A DNA stretch of 64,000 nucleotides from Staphylococcus durrellii (GCF_015594545.1 NZ_JADIIO010000001.1:1984001-2048000), one strand, 5' to 3'; shown: positions 17,770-27,111, counted from the first letter of the stretch. Notes: a model not told the origin generated them from the sequence alone. Program-made: numbers and translations.

Positions 17770-18453
17770 ATGAAATCTACTGATAAGTTAACACGCGAAA
17801 ACAATGTTAAATCTTTACGATTAAATAATACAGATAGAGAGATTTTTGAAAATTATATGACATACGTACGCGCTGATTTAAGTGTAAATCCACATGATTC
17901 AGAAAGAATGTTGAATCGCATACTGAAGCAATTACTCAACGCAGAAGAACGTGGTATACATGCGATGGATTTCTTTGGTCACGATCCAAAAAATCATGCA
18001 AAAAAAGAACTAAAAGCGCTGCCTAATGAAACGGTCACTAATATTTTCAAATATATTGTGGAGCATTTCATTTTATTTGTAGGCATGTTTTGTTTTTTAA
18101 AAGGTTTTATAGGATTTTTTATAGGTGCCAAAAATATCTATTTATATACCTTCCCTATCATTTTAATTGTTGGTATTTTCATCATGTTCTTATTTATTTG
18201 GGTCATCTTCAAAGCAATACAAATGCAGTGTTTTAGTAGATCTCAACTAAATTGGTTAATTACTTATTTTGTTATCATTACCCTTATATTTGCCATATTT
18301 TATGTTTTTTTCATACCTCAATCATATTTAGCGTTTGGACCACATATATTTATCGGTAATTGGGTGTTTATTATAATGTCCTTAATTATTATTCCAATAT
18401 CATTATATATTGACCACCATATTACAAATAAAAATTCAGATACTACATTATAA
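17770..18453 (+). CDS. DUF1129-like membrane protein
   Basis: A 227-residue protein. A soluble helical N-terminus (about residues 1-90) has the pattern of DUF1129 proteins (LTRENN..., then RGIHAMDFFGHDP). Four to five hydrophobic segments follow (about 95-220). Function unknown. It is convergent with the MFS gene at 18878, and its terminator is hairpin 1 of repeat copy B. The ribosome site is modest (AAAAGGAATC). Confidence 0.72.
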   Translation: MKSTDKLTRENNVKSLRLNNTDREIFENYMTYVRADLSVNPHDSERMLNRILKQLLNAEERGIHAMDFFGHDPKNHAKKELKALPNETVTNIFKYIVEHFILFVGMFCFLKGFIGFFIGAKNIYLYTFPIILIVGIFIMFLFIWVIFKAIQMQCFSRSQLNWLITYFVIITLIFAIFYVFFIPQSYLAFGPHIFIGNWVFIIMSLIIIPISLYIDHHITNKNSDTTL

Positions 18454-18484
18454 AAAATAATTCTAAGACAAAATTCAAACTAAT

Positions 18485-18507
18485 AGCCCTTAAATGATTT
18501 AAGGGCT
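18485..18507 (+). terminator. Hairpin 1 of repeat copy B, terminator of the DUF1129-like gene
   Basis: 10-bp stem AGCCCTTAAA / TTTAAGGGCT with a T-rich tail, 32 bases after the stop. Confidence 0.8.
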
Positions 18508-18801
18508 GCTTTTGTTTTAGTATTTTATATTATATAGCTCAGTTTCCTAGGTTTCGGCTTTAGTTCGTCACTTCACCTCAGGATTTTCAGTTTTGCCAAT
18601 AATAATACTTTTTTATTTTAATCATCTCACTTGTCGTGGGCAGAATCAATACACATAATATGCTTGCAGGCGTATCACAATCAATGCAAACGATTAACTT
18701 TCATGTAAGTATGCTCCGAAAATAAGACGGTTTATATCATTTAATAAATACGATTAAACTAAATTAGCAATGCGCAATAAAACTTCATAACAACAAAGAA
18801 A

Positions 18802-18838
18802 ACGTCAATTACTATCTCATTTCGATAGCAACTGACGT
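18802..18838 (-). terminator. Hairpin 2 of repeat copy B, terminator of the MFS gene
   Basis: 14-position stem with two G-U pairs in minus-strand RNA and tail TTTTCTTTGTTGTT, 40 bases past the MFS stop. Confidence 0.7.
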
Positions 18839-18877
18839 TTATTTATAAGTCAGAGATATTTATGTTCCAAACTCTTT

Positions 18878-20038
18878 TTAAACTGTTTTATTGTCTCTTT
18901 TTTCTACTTGAGTACTAATCAATAAAAATATTAAACCTATAAACGTTAGAATCGGCGCTATTAAACTTAAAGAAGCAATTGGCAGTTGTGTTACTACCAC
19001 ACCACCTAAAAATGCGCCTAAAGCATTACCTAAATTAAATGCTGATTGATTCAACGTGCTTGCAAGTGTCGGAGCGTCTTGTGAAATCAACGTACTTTTA
19101 AATTGTAGAGATGGACTCATACTAAAGCCTATTAAGCCGAAGAAAAAGACTCCTGCTACCATTAAAATGCTATTCATTTGAATAAAGTATAATAATATAA
19201 AGTAAAGAATAAACGTTACAAAAATAATCTTCAATGCTCTATTTAAATTCCAATCTGCTAATTTACCTCCAACAATATTGCCTAACGTTACACCGACACC
19301 AAAGATAATTAATATATAAGAAATTAAATTTTCTGCCACGTGTGAAACATCTATTAGAACAGAGGAAATGTAAGTAAAATATGCAAATACACTACTAAAA
19401 CCAAATAGTGTTACTGCTAACGTTAACCATAAACGCTTTTCTTTCAATATTTTTAGTTCATTAATTACTGATGCGTCTTTATTAGTTTCCGTCTTCGGTA
19501 CAAAGAAAATAATCCCTATAAATGCAAGCACACCAATAATTGCAATAACAACAAAGGTCATTTGCCAACCAAAATTTTGTCCGATTAACGTACCAAATGG
19601 CACGCCTAAAATATTACTTAAGCTTAGTCCCATAAACATTAACGCCATAGCACTTGCTCTGTAGGCTGGTTTAACCATACTTGCGGCTAAGATTGAACCA
19701 ATACCGAAAAATGAACCATGCGCTAGCGATGTAATTATTCTACTTGTCAACATAACACCATAGCTTGGGCTAAGTGACGCGGCAATATTACCAAGAACAA
19801 ATATTGCCATCAAAACTAGTAGTAACATTTTTCTATTCCATTTAATTGTTAACATTACTAATATAGGTCCACCTATTGCAACTCCTAGCGCATAACCGGT
19901 AATTAATTGTCCAGCTTGACTAACAGAAACGCCAAAATCTCTGGCAACGTTTGGTAATAGACCCATGATTACAAATTCAGTCATGCCTATAGCAAAAGCA
20001 CCAATTGCTAACATCCATATTGCTATTGGATATTTCAT
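18878..20038 (-). CDS. MFS transporter, AraJ/YdhP-like
   Basis: A 386-residue 12-helix major facilitator. It begins MKYPIAIWMLAIGAFAIGMTEFVIMGLLP, typical of the DHA1 drug-efflux AraJ/YdhP/PbuE branch, with motif C at NILGVPFGTLIGQ and a late FNLGNALGAFLGG motif. Probable exporter of a small molecule or drug; substrate unknown. It is monocistronic and divergent from nothing nearby; the next minus gene upstream ends at 20242 beyond a terminator. Confidence 0.85.
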   Translation of the reverse strand: MKYPIAIWMLAIGAFAIGMTEFVIMGLLPNVARDFGVSVSQAGQLITGYALGVAIGGPILVMLTIKWNRKMLLLVLMAIFVLGNIAASLSPSYGVMLTSRIITSLAHGSFFGIGSILAASMVKPAYRASAMALMFMGLSLSNILGVPFGTLIGQNFGWQMTFVVIAIIGVLAFIGIIFFVPKTETNKDASVINELKILKEKRLWLTLAVTLFGFSSVFAYFTYISSVLIDVSHVAENLISYILIIFGVGVTLGNIVGGKLADWNLNRALKIIFVTFILYFILLYFIQMNSILMVAGVFFFGLIGFSMSPSLQFKSTLISQDAPTLASTLNQSAFNLGNALGAFLGGVVVTQLPIASLSLIAPILTFIGLIFLLISTQVEKRDNKTV

Positions 20039-20180
20039 TTACAATACCTCCCATTTCACTTTTTGCACATGATTGAGATTATACTAAAAATAAAGTAAAA
20101 GAAACAAGTGTATTGCTTAAATATTTTCATGAAATTTTATCTTAATTATCATCTTTTATATAAAATATCTAATAAAATAA

Positions 20181-20217
20181 AAAAGTAGTCAAAATCATGT
20201 TATTTTCGACTACTTTT
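20181..20217 (-). terminator. Terminator of the LysR-MFS-DUF456 run
   Basis: Stem AAAAGTAGTC / GACTACTTTT with further pairing inside (AAAT/ATTT); the minus-strand side continues as a T-run. Lies 25 bases after the DUF456 stop. Confidence 0.8.
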
Positions 20218-20241
20218 TACTGTCTTCGTTTGTTTTTATTT

Positions 20242-20724
20242 TTATATTAACACTTCAATGAAAAACCAAATAACCATAATAATCATAATAATCGCTTGTG
20301 CAACAGAACTAGCTAAAAATGCGATTACCGATCCAAAACTAGCACTTAAGGCTGTTTTAAAGTTAGATTCTAATATGAACTCTACTACAAGAACCGCAAT
20401 AAATGGGATGATAATAATACCAAATGGTGGAAAGACAAAGCAACCTACCAACACACCAACTAATGCAACATATTCACTTGTTTTAGAGCCACCAAATCTG
20501 TTAACAAAATACTTATTCATAATAAAGTCGGCTATCAATATAAATATTGTAAACAACAACATTGAAACATAAAACACCCAAGAAAGCTGTCCATTATGTA
20601 TTCCAAATTGATAGATTAGAAAACCTATCCATAACATAAGTACCGATGGGATAATAGGTTTGATTAAACCAATAAATGCTAGAGCAAATGCTATAATAAT
20701 AAATAACCATACTAGAACTGACAT
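20242..20724 (-). CDS. DUF456-family membrane protein
   Basis: A 160-residue protein with about five hydrophobic segments. The FGGSKTSEYVALVG turn (about residues 77-90) followed by FPPFGIIIIPF and the second copy-like GSVIAFLASS region match DUF456. Function unknown. It starts five bases after the sugar-efflux MFS stop and is very likely co-transcribed with it. Confidence 0.82.
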   Translation of the reverse strand: MSVLVWLFIIIAFALAFIGLIKPIIPSVLMLWIGFLIYQFGIHNGQLSWVFYVSMLLFTIFILIADFIMNKYFVNRFGGSKTSEYVALVGVLVGCFVFPPFGIIIIPFIAVLVVEFILESNFKTALSASFGSVIAFLASSVAQAIIMIIMVIWFFIEVLI

Positions 20725-20729
20725 TATAT

Positions 20730-21938
20730 CTACTCCGTAACTTCTTCTGTATATTTGTGATCTTTAGTAAAGAAAATAAGTACCATTCCTACAAGTAGCG
20801 ATGTTGCAGACACATAGAATACATTACCTAATCCTACCCAATAACTCATGGCACCACCTAATAAATTACCACATAATTGACCTATAACCATTGCATTGGC
20901 AAAAAGTGTAGACGCATAACCTGGAAAAGCCGGTAAAATATCTTGGAAATAACTAATACCTAATCCCAATAAGATAGCTAAAAAAAGAGCAAGAAATACT
21001 TGTCCGACTAGCATCATCTTCACACTATCAAAGAAGCCAATGCTTAAGAAAAATAGCCCACCAAAAAGCCCGCCAAATATTAATAAAGTTCTCGTTTGTA
21101 ATTTAGCAGATAAAATACCTAATAACACCATAAATGGTACTTCAAGTGCCGCACATAAACTAGCTAAGTAACCCACATACTTTTCACTTTCACCCAAATA
21201 TTTCGTTACAAATAATGGCATATTTAACGTGTACATCCACTGTCCAATATGCAATAAAATAAATGCTAAAAAAGGTATAATTAAAGTTTTGTCTTTAAGC
21301 ATATTAGGTGCCGCCGTTTCGACATAATTCATATCAGTTGTATTAGGTGCTGATTTAATATCTTTAAAGAACAACACTTGTAGAACTAAAGTGAATAAAA
21401 TAATACCAACTGTACCGCCGAATAATCCGGCGTACCCTTTAAGTGCTAATAAGCCATTGCCTATTAAAGGTCCAAATAAGAATCCAAAAGAAAACATGGA
21501 CCTCAAGACAGCATTCGCAAATTTTGCTCTATCTTTTGATGCAGAAGCATTAATAGATTCTCTTGCAGAAGCATACATTTGCGGCATGGCTGGGGCAAAC
21601 AAACCTTGAAATATTGCGTACATTGCTATAAAAATCCATATCTCTCTTATGTAGAAATAAATGCCGAAACTCATAGCACCCATTAATAGTGCCGCGATAA
21701 TTAAAAACTTACGATTAATATTTTTCGTATCTGAGAACCTGGCAACGATTGAATTAACAGTAAACTGACTGATTGCCGCTAAAGCCAACAACAAACCATA
21801 TTGTGTCGTCGTCATACCTAAATCATTTGTCGCAAAAAGCACAAGATAAGGGATAGTGATTGCAATGCCCATACCTAGTAACATCATATTGAATACAAAT
21901 AATTTATAATTTTTAATGTGTAACAGTTGTATAAACAT
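20730..21938 (-). CDS. MFS sugar-efflux-type transporter
   Basis: A 402-residue 12-helix transporter resembling the SET (sugar efflux transporter) group of the major facilitators: ATNDLGMTTTQYGLLLALAA and the RSMFSFGFLFGPLIGNGLL motif C-like stretch. The substrate is unknown. It lies 26 bases downstream of the LysR regulator on the same strand and five bases upstream of DUF456, which suggests a three-gene unit under LysR control. Confidence 0.83.
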   Translation of the reverse strand: MFIQLLHIKNYKLFVFNMMLLGMGIAITIPYLVLFATNDLGMTTTQYGLLLALAAISQFTVNSIVARFSDTKNINRKFLIIAALLMGAMSFGIYFYIREIWIFIAMYAIFQGLFAPAMPQMYASARESINASASKDRAKFANAVLRSMFSFGFLFGPLIGNGLLALKGYAGLFGGTVGIILFTLVLQVLFFKDIKSAPNTTDMNYVETAAPNMLKDKTLIIPFLAFILLHIGQWMYTLNMPLFVTKYLGESEKYVGYLASLCAALEVPFMVLLGILSAKLQTRTLLIFGGLFGGLFFLSIGFFDSVKMMLVGQVFLALFLAILLGLGISYFQDILPAFPGYASTLFANAMVIGQLCGNLLGGAMSYWVGLGNVFYVSATSLLVGMVLIFFTKDHKYTEEVTE

Positions 21939-21964
21939 TTATTTACCCTCAATCCCGTTCAGCA

Positions 21965-22819
21965 TTATTTGACGTATTCCATCACCAAGTTAATAAATGA
22001 TTCTACTTGTGGTAGTTGTACCATGCTACCATCATAACTCAAATATGTAGAACGAATTAACGGATGAGATTCAATATCAACACGTTTAAAATCAAACTGT
22101 TCTTTATCCATATTCTTCATCATAATTTCAGGTAAAATAGTTACCCCTACGCCGTTTAGTAGCATTTCTTTACAGGTGGCAACTTGGTCCACAGTTATCA
22201 TAGCATGGTAATCTTGTCCTAAATGATTGCTATACCATTCTTTGATTTGATTTATATATACTGGATCGGCTTGAAACTCAATAAAAGGTAATTTACTTAC
22301 TTCGTCGCGTCTATTATGTGGATGTATAAAATAATGTTGATCATTAAATAAATGTGTATTATTTAAATTCATCAACTTATTGCCTCTTATTATCATGACG
22401 TGATAGTCTCTATGATTTGCTTTAATTTGTTCACTCGAACCTACTTGTACTTGTATTTCAACGTTAGGAAATTGTCGCGTATATAAGTTAAGCACCTCTG
22501 GCAATAAAGTTTGTCCTATAAGTGATGAACATCCTATAGATATCGTACCATTAACTTCACCTATATGCGCTTGCATCTTATCTAAAAATAGCCTTTCTTT
22601 TTTCAACATTTCTTTCGCGTGTTCAATAATCATTGACCCTTCTGTTGTTGTTATCAATTGCTTTTTCGTACGAATAAAAATGTCTACACCGAATGCATTT
22701 TCGATTGCTTTTAACCTTTGTGTAACTGCCGGTTGAGAAATATATAAAATCTCTGCAGCCTTTCTTAACGTTTTGGTCTCATCTAAAGTCGTAATTAAAC
22801 GATAATCGTCAACCTTCAT
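21965..22819 (-). CDS. LysR-family transcriptional regulator
   Basis: A 284-residue regulator. The N-terminal winged helix-turn-helix reads TKTLRKAAEILYISQPAVTQRLKAIE (split here across residues 16-41), with the LysR-typical SQPAVTQ recognition helix. The C-terminal effector domain begins GTISIGCSS at about residue 91. It is encoded head-to-tail with the MFS transporter gene it probably regulates. Inducer unknown. The ribosome site is GGGGGTTATT. Confidence 0.9.
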   Translation of the reverse strand: MKVDDYRLITTLDETKTLRKAAEILYISQPAVTQRLKAIENAFGVDIFIRTKKQLITTTEGSMIIEHAKEMLKKERLFLDKMQAHIGEVNGTISIGCSSLIGQTLLPEVLNLYTRQFPNVEIQVQVGSSEQIKANHRDYHVMIIRGNKLMNLNNTHLFNDQHYFIHPHNRRDEVSKLPFIEFQADPVYINQIKEWYSNHLGQDYHAMITVDQVATCKEMLLNGVGVTILPEIMMKNMDKEQFDFKRVDIESHPLIRSTYLSYDGSMVQLPQVESFINLVMEYVK

Positions 22820-23036
22820 AATAACCCCCTAAAGCTTTTCTAAATTAGTTTTTGTCTTTAGATGACGTGTATCAATTAGTTTTGATTCATTAACTATTTG
22901 CTGATATTAACATTAAAACTTATTCCTAACATTAATTATTTTCAAATTATTGCTTTCACTAAAATAACTCACTAAAAATATGAATAATTCATTATTCAAC
23001 ACTATAAATTTTATATTCGTTAAACAGAGCAAAAGT

Positions 23037-23666
23037 CTAGTTTTCATTTTGCTGATTTTCTTTGTGACGCGGATGTGTATGTTTTTTATGATGTGTCTTA
23101 CCTTTATTAAATTTATTTTGTTTATGCCCAGACGTTTTGTGCTTAATTTTGTGGAAACAATACATGATTTTTTCTTGCATTTGTGGAAAATCTTTATCAA
23201 TTTTAATCATTAACTGATGTGCAATAACATATGCTTCGTGATATTGCTTCTTAGTTATTTGACCTTGAGATAACGCACGTTGCAAATCTTCTTCATCAAC
23301 CAACTCATATTCACCATTAGGTAGTACTAATACATCTAAAAACAAATCCAAAGTTCTTGCATTACCTTTTTGCGTAATATTTTTAATATTTATGTCAAAA
23401 TAATACTCTAATGGATTACCTTCATTATCAATCATAACGGTAATACTATAACGCTTCTTTTCAGGTAATATTTGTAACCACTGATAATTATCATCTGCTA
23501 CAGTGATTTGTTGACCAACTACTGAAACCTCTAGTGGCTCACGTACCTTTTTCATAGTTACTAAGCCAATAATACCTTTAAATTTATTATTATTGACCTT
23601 TACCTCTACATAGTCTCTATCTACGATTCGACGCCAGTGACGTTTATCGATATATTTTACTTTCAC
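23037..23666 (-). CDS. DUF402 protein with His/Lys-rich C-terminal tail
   Basis: A 209-residue protein. The core (about residues 1-170) matches the DUF402 fold, whose members hydrolyse nucleoside di- and triphosphates or phosphonate esters with divalent metal. Visible signatures are YYFDI and LDLFLDVLVLPNGEYELVDE, whose acidic residues would bind metal. The last 35 residues are unusual, dominated by His and Lys (KGKTHHKKHTHPRHKENQ). I chose the GTG at 23666, nine bases after AAGGAG; a longer frame to 23774 has no matching ribosome site. Monocistronic. Confidence 0.75.
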   Translation of the reverse strand: MKVKYIDKRHWRRIVDRDYVEVKVNNNKFKGIIGLVTMKKVREPLEVSVVGQQITVADDNYQWLQILPEKKRYSITVMIDNEGNPLEYYFDINIKNITQKGNARTLDLFLDVLVLPNGEYELVDEEDLQRALSQGQITKKQYHEAYVIAHQLMIKIDKDFPQMQEKIMYCFHKIKHKTSGHKQNKFNKGKTHHKKHTHPRHKENQQNEN

Positions 23667-23824
23667 TGTCACCAACTCCTTGCTCCTATTATATAAAACT
23701 GATTTCATAATGTCATCCATAGTATGAATAATTGAGCGGTAATTTTTAATTGTAACTATTGTACTATATTTCATAGTAATAAAGCTAAATTGACAACCTT
23801 TAGCTATTTTGTTAAATTAAAGTA

Positions 23825-23839
23825 TATTTTCAGAAAATT
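23825..23839 (+). promoter_or_regulatory. CodY box upstream of the MetE-like gene
   Basis: TATTTTCAGAAAATT matches the CodY consensus AATTTTCWGAAAATT at 14 of 15 positions and is nearly palindromic. It ends 25 bases before the start codon at 23865, so bound CodY would block the promoter or early elongation. Confidence 0.72.
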
Positions 23840-23864
23840 CTATACAACTATTGGGGGAAGATGA

Positions 23865-24974
23865 ATGACAGTTTTAAACAGACCATTTCGCGCCGACCAT
23901 GTAGGTAGCTTACTTAGGCCAAAAAGATTAAAAGAAGCTAGAACACAGTTTCAAAACAATGAAATTTCAGCTACAGATTTGCAGAAAGTAGAAGATGAAG
24001 AAATTGAACGTATCATAGAAAAACAATTAGAAGTAGGATTACATAGTATTACAGACGGTGAATTTAGAAGAAGTTGGTGGCATTTTGACTTCTTAGAAAA
24101 TTTAGACGGTGTTCAAGGATACACACCAGAACATGGGCTATCGTTTGAAGGAGTTGAAACACGTAGTCATAATGTACGCATTGTAGATAAAGTTCGATTT
24201 AACAAAGACCATCCTCATTTTGATCACTTTAAATTTTTATTTAATAAAGTCGGAGATCGTGGCATTGCAAAAGTATCTATTCCAAGCCCTAATCAATTAT
24301 TCCATCCAGACATTTTAAATGATGAAATATACCCAGATATTCGAGACTATGCGCATGACGTAGCTCAAGCTTATCACCAATCTTTACAAACATTTTATGA
24401 TTTAGGCGCACGCTACATTCAATTAGACGACGTATATTGGGCGAACTTAACTTCAGGTACACAAAAAACAAGAGGTCGTGATCGTTCAGAAGAAGAAAAA
24501 GAACACGCTAGACAATTAGCTTATTCAGTTATTAACGAAGCGATCCAAGGATTACCTGAGGATTTATTAATCACAACGCATATCTGTCGTGGTAATTATA
24601 AATCTACATGGGCAATTTCTGGTGGTTATGAACCTATAGCGCCATATCTATTTAAAGAACAACTTGGTGGCTTTTTCTTAGAATACGATGATGACCGCTC
24701 AGGCGATTTCGAACCTTTACGCTATTTCCCAGAAAATAGTGCAGCCGTACTAGGTTTATTCACTTCAAAAAGTGGAGAACTAGAAAATAAAGCATCAATT
24801 TTAGCGCGTATTGAGGAAGCAAAAAAATATATTAGTGAAGACCAAATATGTTTAAGTCCTCAATGTGGTTTCGCTTCAACTGAAGAAGGTAATCAATTAA
24901 CAGAAGAGGAACAATGGAACAAATTAGCTTATGTAGTAGAAGTTGCTAATGATGTCTTCAACACTGCAAAATAA
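23865..24974 (+). CDS. MetE C-terminal-like methyltransferase (YxjG/YxjH type)
   Basis: A 369-residue protein of the cobalamin-independent methionine synthase C-terminal superfamily, which lacks the MetE N-terminal half. It begins RPFRADHVGSLLRP. The zinc ligands are readable: His and Cys in THICRGNY (about residues 239-246), and a late Cys in LSPQCGFAS. YxjG/YxjH relatives of Bacillus also belong here. Likely methyl transfer to homocysteine or a similar thiol. No S-box or T-box leader is visible; a CodY box suggests repression in amino-acid-rich conditions. Confidence 0.85.
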   Translation: MTVLNRPFRADHVGSLLRPKRLKEARTQFQNNEISATDLQKVEDEEIERIIEKQLEVGLHSITDGEFRRSWWHFDFLENLDGVQGYTPEHGLSFEGVETRSHNVRIVDKVRFNKDHPHFDHFKFLFNKVGDRGIAKVSIPSPNQLFHPDILNDEIYPDIRDYAHDVAQAYHQSLQTFYDLGARYIQLDDVYWANLTSGTQKTRGRDRSEEEKEHARQLAYSVINEAIQGLPEDLLITTHICRGNYKSTWAISGGYEPIAPYLFKEQLGGFFLEYDDDRSGDFEPLRYFPENSAAVLGLFTSKSGELENKASILARIEEAKKYISEDQICLSPQCGFASTEEGNQLTEEEQWNKLAYVVEVANDVFNTAK

Positions 24975-25000
24975 TAGTTACTTGATGTTTTGATATGTAA

Positions 25001-25044
25001 AAAAACAGTTTAACAACGTTTTTAACCGTTGTTAAACTGTTTTT
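25001..25044. terminator. Bidirectional terminator between MetE-like gene and cupin
   Basis: 18-bp perfect stem (AAAAACAGTTTAACAACG) with A- and T-runs at its outer ends. Confidence 0.9.
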
Positions 25045-25054
25045 AATTTAAATA

Positions 25055-25537
25055 CTAAATTTCTGCTATCGCATACCGTTCTATAATGTTATTTAAATGT
25101 GGAAAGCGTTGTTTTAGTTCATTCTGAGTAAATATTTTGAAGTTATTAAAGTCAAACGCAGGTTGGCACATACAACCTACTAAAGCATAGCCTTCTTCAT
25201 TAGCTATTGACGAAGCAAATATCGTCCCTTTTGGCACTACATATTGTAACACATCGCCTTTAGTAATTTCCTTACCCAAACTAATGCATTCATACTGACC
25301 TTCTGGACTAATCATATGCACTAATAATGAATTCCCCTTATGGTGATACCATATTTCATCAGCATCTATACGGTGAAAGTGCGATATATTATCATGTGAC
25401 AATAAGAAATAAATACTAGAATATGGCGCACGTGCTAATTCACTACTATTATCCTTAATAACTTCCCTGAAATAGCCACCTTCTGGGTGGGGTTTCAACT
25501 GTAATTGATCTATCAACTTTTCAATGTTTGAACACAT
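25055..25537 (-). CDS. Cupin-fold DUF985 protein
   Basis: A 160-residue DUF985 (cupin_5) protein. The HPEGGYFREV start (about residues 17-26) and the HFHRIDADEIWYHHKG core with clustered histidines (about 54-69) are family hallmarks and a likely metal site. Enzymatic role unknown. It overlaps the yebC-like stop by one base (TAATG), so the two genes are translationally coupled. Confidence 0.83.
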   Translation of the reverse strand: MCSNIEKLIDQLQLKPHPEGGYFREVIKDNSSELARAPYSSIYFLLSHDNISHFHRIDADEIWYHHKGNSLLVHMISPEGQYECISLGKEITKGDVLQYVVPKGTIFASSIANEEGYALVGCMCQPAFDFNNFKIFTQNELKQRFPHLNNIIERYAIAEI

Positions 25538-26253
25538 TAATTTAACTCCACATTGTGGAAGACATTTTGCACGTCTTCTAAATCTTCTAATGCATCGACA
25601 AGTTTTTCAAATACTTCTTGGTCCTCATCAGATAACGCCACATCACTTTGAGGCAACATTTCAAATTCGGCAACTTTAAATTCATTAACACCAAATTCTT
25701 TTAAAGTATCTTGAACTTGTGCAAATTGGTCAGGTTCAGCATACACAATCGTTAAACCTTCCTCATCGGCAACATCACGTACATCAATGTCATTTTCCAT
25801 TAATTGTTCTAATATGTCATCTACTGTATAACCTTCTATACCGAATACTGCTGTGTGATCAAACATGTAAGCAACTGAACCAGAAACTCCCATGTTCCCA
25901 CCGTTTTTACCAAAGGCAGCTCGAACGTCAGAGGCAGTTCTATTAACATTGTTAGTAAGAGCATCGACAATAATCATAGATCCACTAGGTCCAAATCCTT
26001 CATACCTTAAATGATCGTAATTTTCTTCTCCAGCGCCCTTAGCCTTTTCGATTGCTTTTTCAATGATATGATTTGGCACAGAATAAGTTTTTGCGCGCTC
26101 TAAAGTTAAACGTAAATTTTGATTTGACTCTGGGTTAGGTTCTCCTGATTTCGCAGCAACATAAATCTCTTTACCAAATTTAGCATATATACGACTGGTA
26201 TTTTTATCTTTTTGGGCTTTTTTCTCTTTTATATTATTCCATTTACGACCCAT
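25537..26253 (-). CDS. YebC/PmpR-family transcriptional regulator
   Basis: A 238-residue TACO1/YebC-family protein. It begins [20 protein letters not shown] and has the family stretch [24 protein letters not shown] (here [14 protein letters not shown]) and [15 protein letters not shown]. Members are DNA-binding regulators, and some ease translation of proline-rich stretches. Three-domain length is normal. Coupled to the cupin gene downstream. Confidence 0.92.
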   Translation of the reverse strand: MGRKWNNIKEKKAQKDKNTSRIYAKFGKEIYVAAKSGEPNPESNQNLRLTLERAKTYSVPNHIIEKAIEKAKGAGEENYDHLRYEGFGPSGSMIIVDALTNNVNRTASDVRAAFGKNGGNMGVSGSVAYMFDHTAVFGIEGYTVDDILEQLMENDIDVRDVADEEGLTIVYAEPDQFAQVQDTLKEFGVNEFKVAEFEMLPQSDVALSDEDQEVFEKLVDALEDLEDVQNVFHNVELN

Positions 26254-26378
26254 AATTTCATCTCACTTTCTAAATCCTCTAATTGTAACATTTATATTAT
26301 AGCGTAAATTACGTTCATTACATAGTTGAAAAGCTGTAATTTTATTTATAACAAATTCACTTGACTATGTGAACATAA

Positions 26379-26423
26379 AAAAGACGAGTACATTAGCCTT
26401 AAATGAAACCATACTCGCCTTTT
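26379..26423 (-). terminator. Terminator of the BI-1 family gene
   Basis: 12-bp stem AAAAGACGAGTA / TACTCGCCTTTT; the one mismatch is G-U in minus-strand RNA, followed by a T-run. Lies 29 bases past the stop. Confidence 0.78.
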
Positions 26424-26451
26424 CTATACTATTATGTTTTTCAATGACACA

Positions 26452-27111
26452 TTACTTTTTATTCATTCGCATTGCTAGATTTAAAACATATTTGATAATA
26501 TGCAGTAAGTTTATAAATAAGTTAAAACCCATTTCTCTAGGCGAGAATTTGCCACGTTTCATGCGGTTAAAATCATATAATGTATATAATAAGAACAGCA
26601 ATAAACCTACAACCGTAATAATTGTATGAAATATTGGATTATGGATAAACATACCTACCATACCAGCTATAACTAAAGCTATTAACGTTACAAACAAATA
26701 TTTCCCCATACTAGAGGCATCACCAATTAAGAAGTAACCTATTAAACCGAATACAATAAATGCGGCTATTGCCAAAATAATGTTTTTGTAAAATACTTCC
26801 TCACCTAAATTTTGTAAGTAGATGGTAAAAGTTGCATATGCTAGTAAACCAACTACCACAGTATAGATATGAGATATTATCAATCCAGATTTACGCGCAC
26901 GATTAGTGAATAGAGTAAATAGTACTAACGCTAATAAAGCAAAGGATAATGGTTTACGCCATGACATAGGTAAAAATTGTCCAAAATAACAACCTATACC
27001 AAAGATTATCCAATAATAAACAAAGAATAACCATACTTTACCGTATGCTTTAGCTTGGTCTTTATTTTGCTTCAAATTATAATTCTTTGATTGTTGTGAA
27101 GCTTCTGCCAT
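26452..27111 (-). CDS. Bax inhibitor-1 (TMBIM/YccA) family membrane protein
   Basis: A 219-residue protein with seven hydrophobic segments after a polar, Gln-rich N-terminus. The last part, YTLYDFNRMKRG and FNLFINLLHIIKYVL, carries the BI-1 family aspartate and the C-terminal membrane helix. Bacterial members are pH-sensitive calcium leak channels or protease-associated proteins; the role here is unknown. The ribosome site AAAGGTAGGG precedes the ATG. Transcribed alone. Confidence 0.82.
   Translation of the reverse strand: MAEASQQSKNYNLKQNKDQAKAYGKVWLFFVYYWIIFGIGCYFGQFLPMSWRKPLSFALLALVLFTLFTNRARKSGLIISHIYTVVVGLLAYATFTIYLQNLGEEVFYKNIILAIAAFIVFGLIGYFLIGDASSMGKYLFVTLIALVIAGMVGMFIHNPIFHTIITVVGLLLFLLYTLYDFNRMKRGKFSPREMGFNLFINLLHIIKYVLNLAMRMNKK

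Larger units (their letters stand above)
18474..18863 (+). repeat. Paired-hairpin intergenic repeat, family 1 copy B
   Basis: Same ends as copy A: TTCAAACTAATAGCCCTTA with hairpin 1 (18485-18494 / 18498-18507, tail GCTTTTGTTTT), then about 295 bases of unrelated spacer, then hairpin 2 (18802-18815 / 18825-18838) and the tail AGTCAGAGATATTTAT. The two mismatches in hairpin 2 become G-U pairs only in minus-strand RNA, consistent with terminating the minus-strand MFS gene. The spacer holds no convincing gene. Confidence 0.75.

Noticed and set aside
18590-18730. Fragment in the spacer of repeat copy B reading LVVGRINTHNMLAGVSQSMQT on the plus strand, resembling an MFS-transporter end
   Set aside because: Only about 30 codons, no start, a stop nearby, and similarity to MFS motifs is vague; could be chance or an unidentifiable remnant.
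22913-23200. 95-codon minus-strand frame overlapping the DUF402 gene end in another frame
   Set aside because: Basic, low-complexity composition created by the His/Lys tail region; no ribosome site.
26254-26451. Possible RsaD-like sRNA between the yebC-like and BI-1 genes
   Set aside because: The 198-base gap has only the BI-1 terminator and no C-rich unpaired motif.
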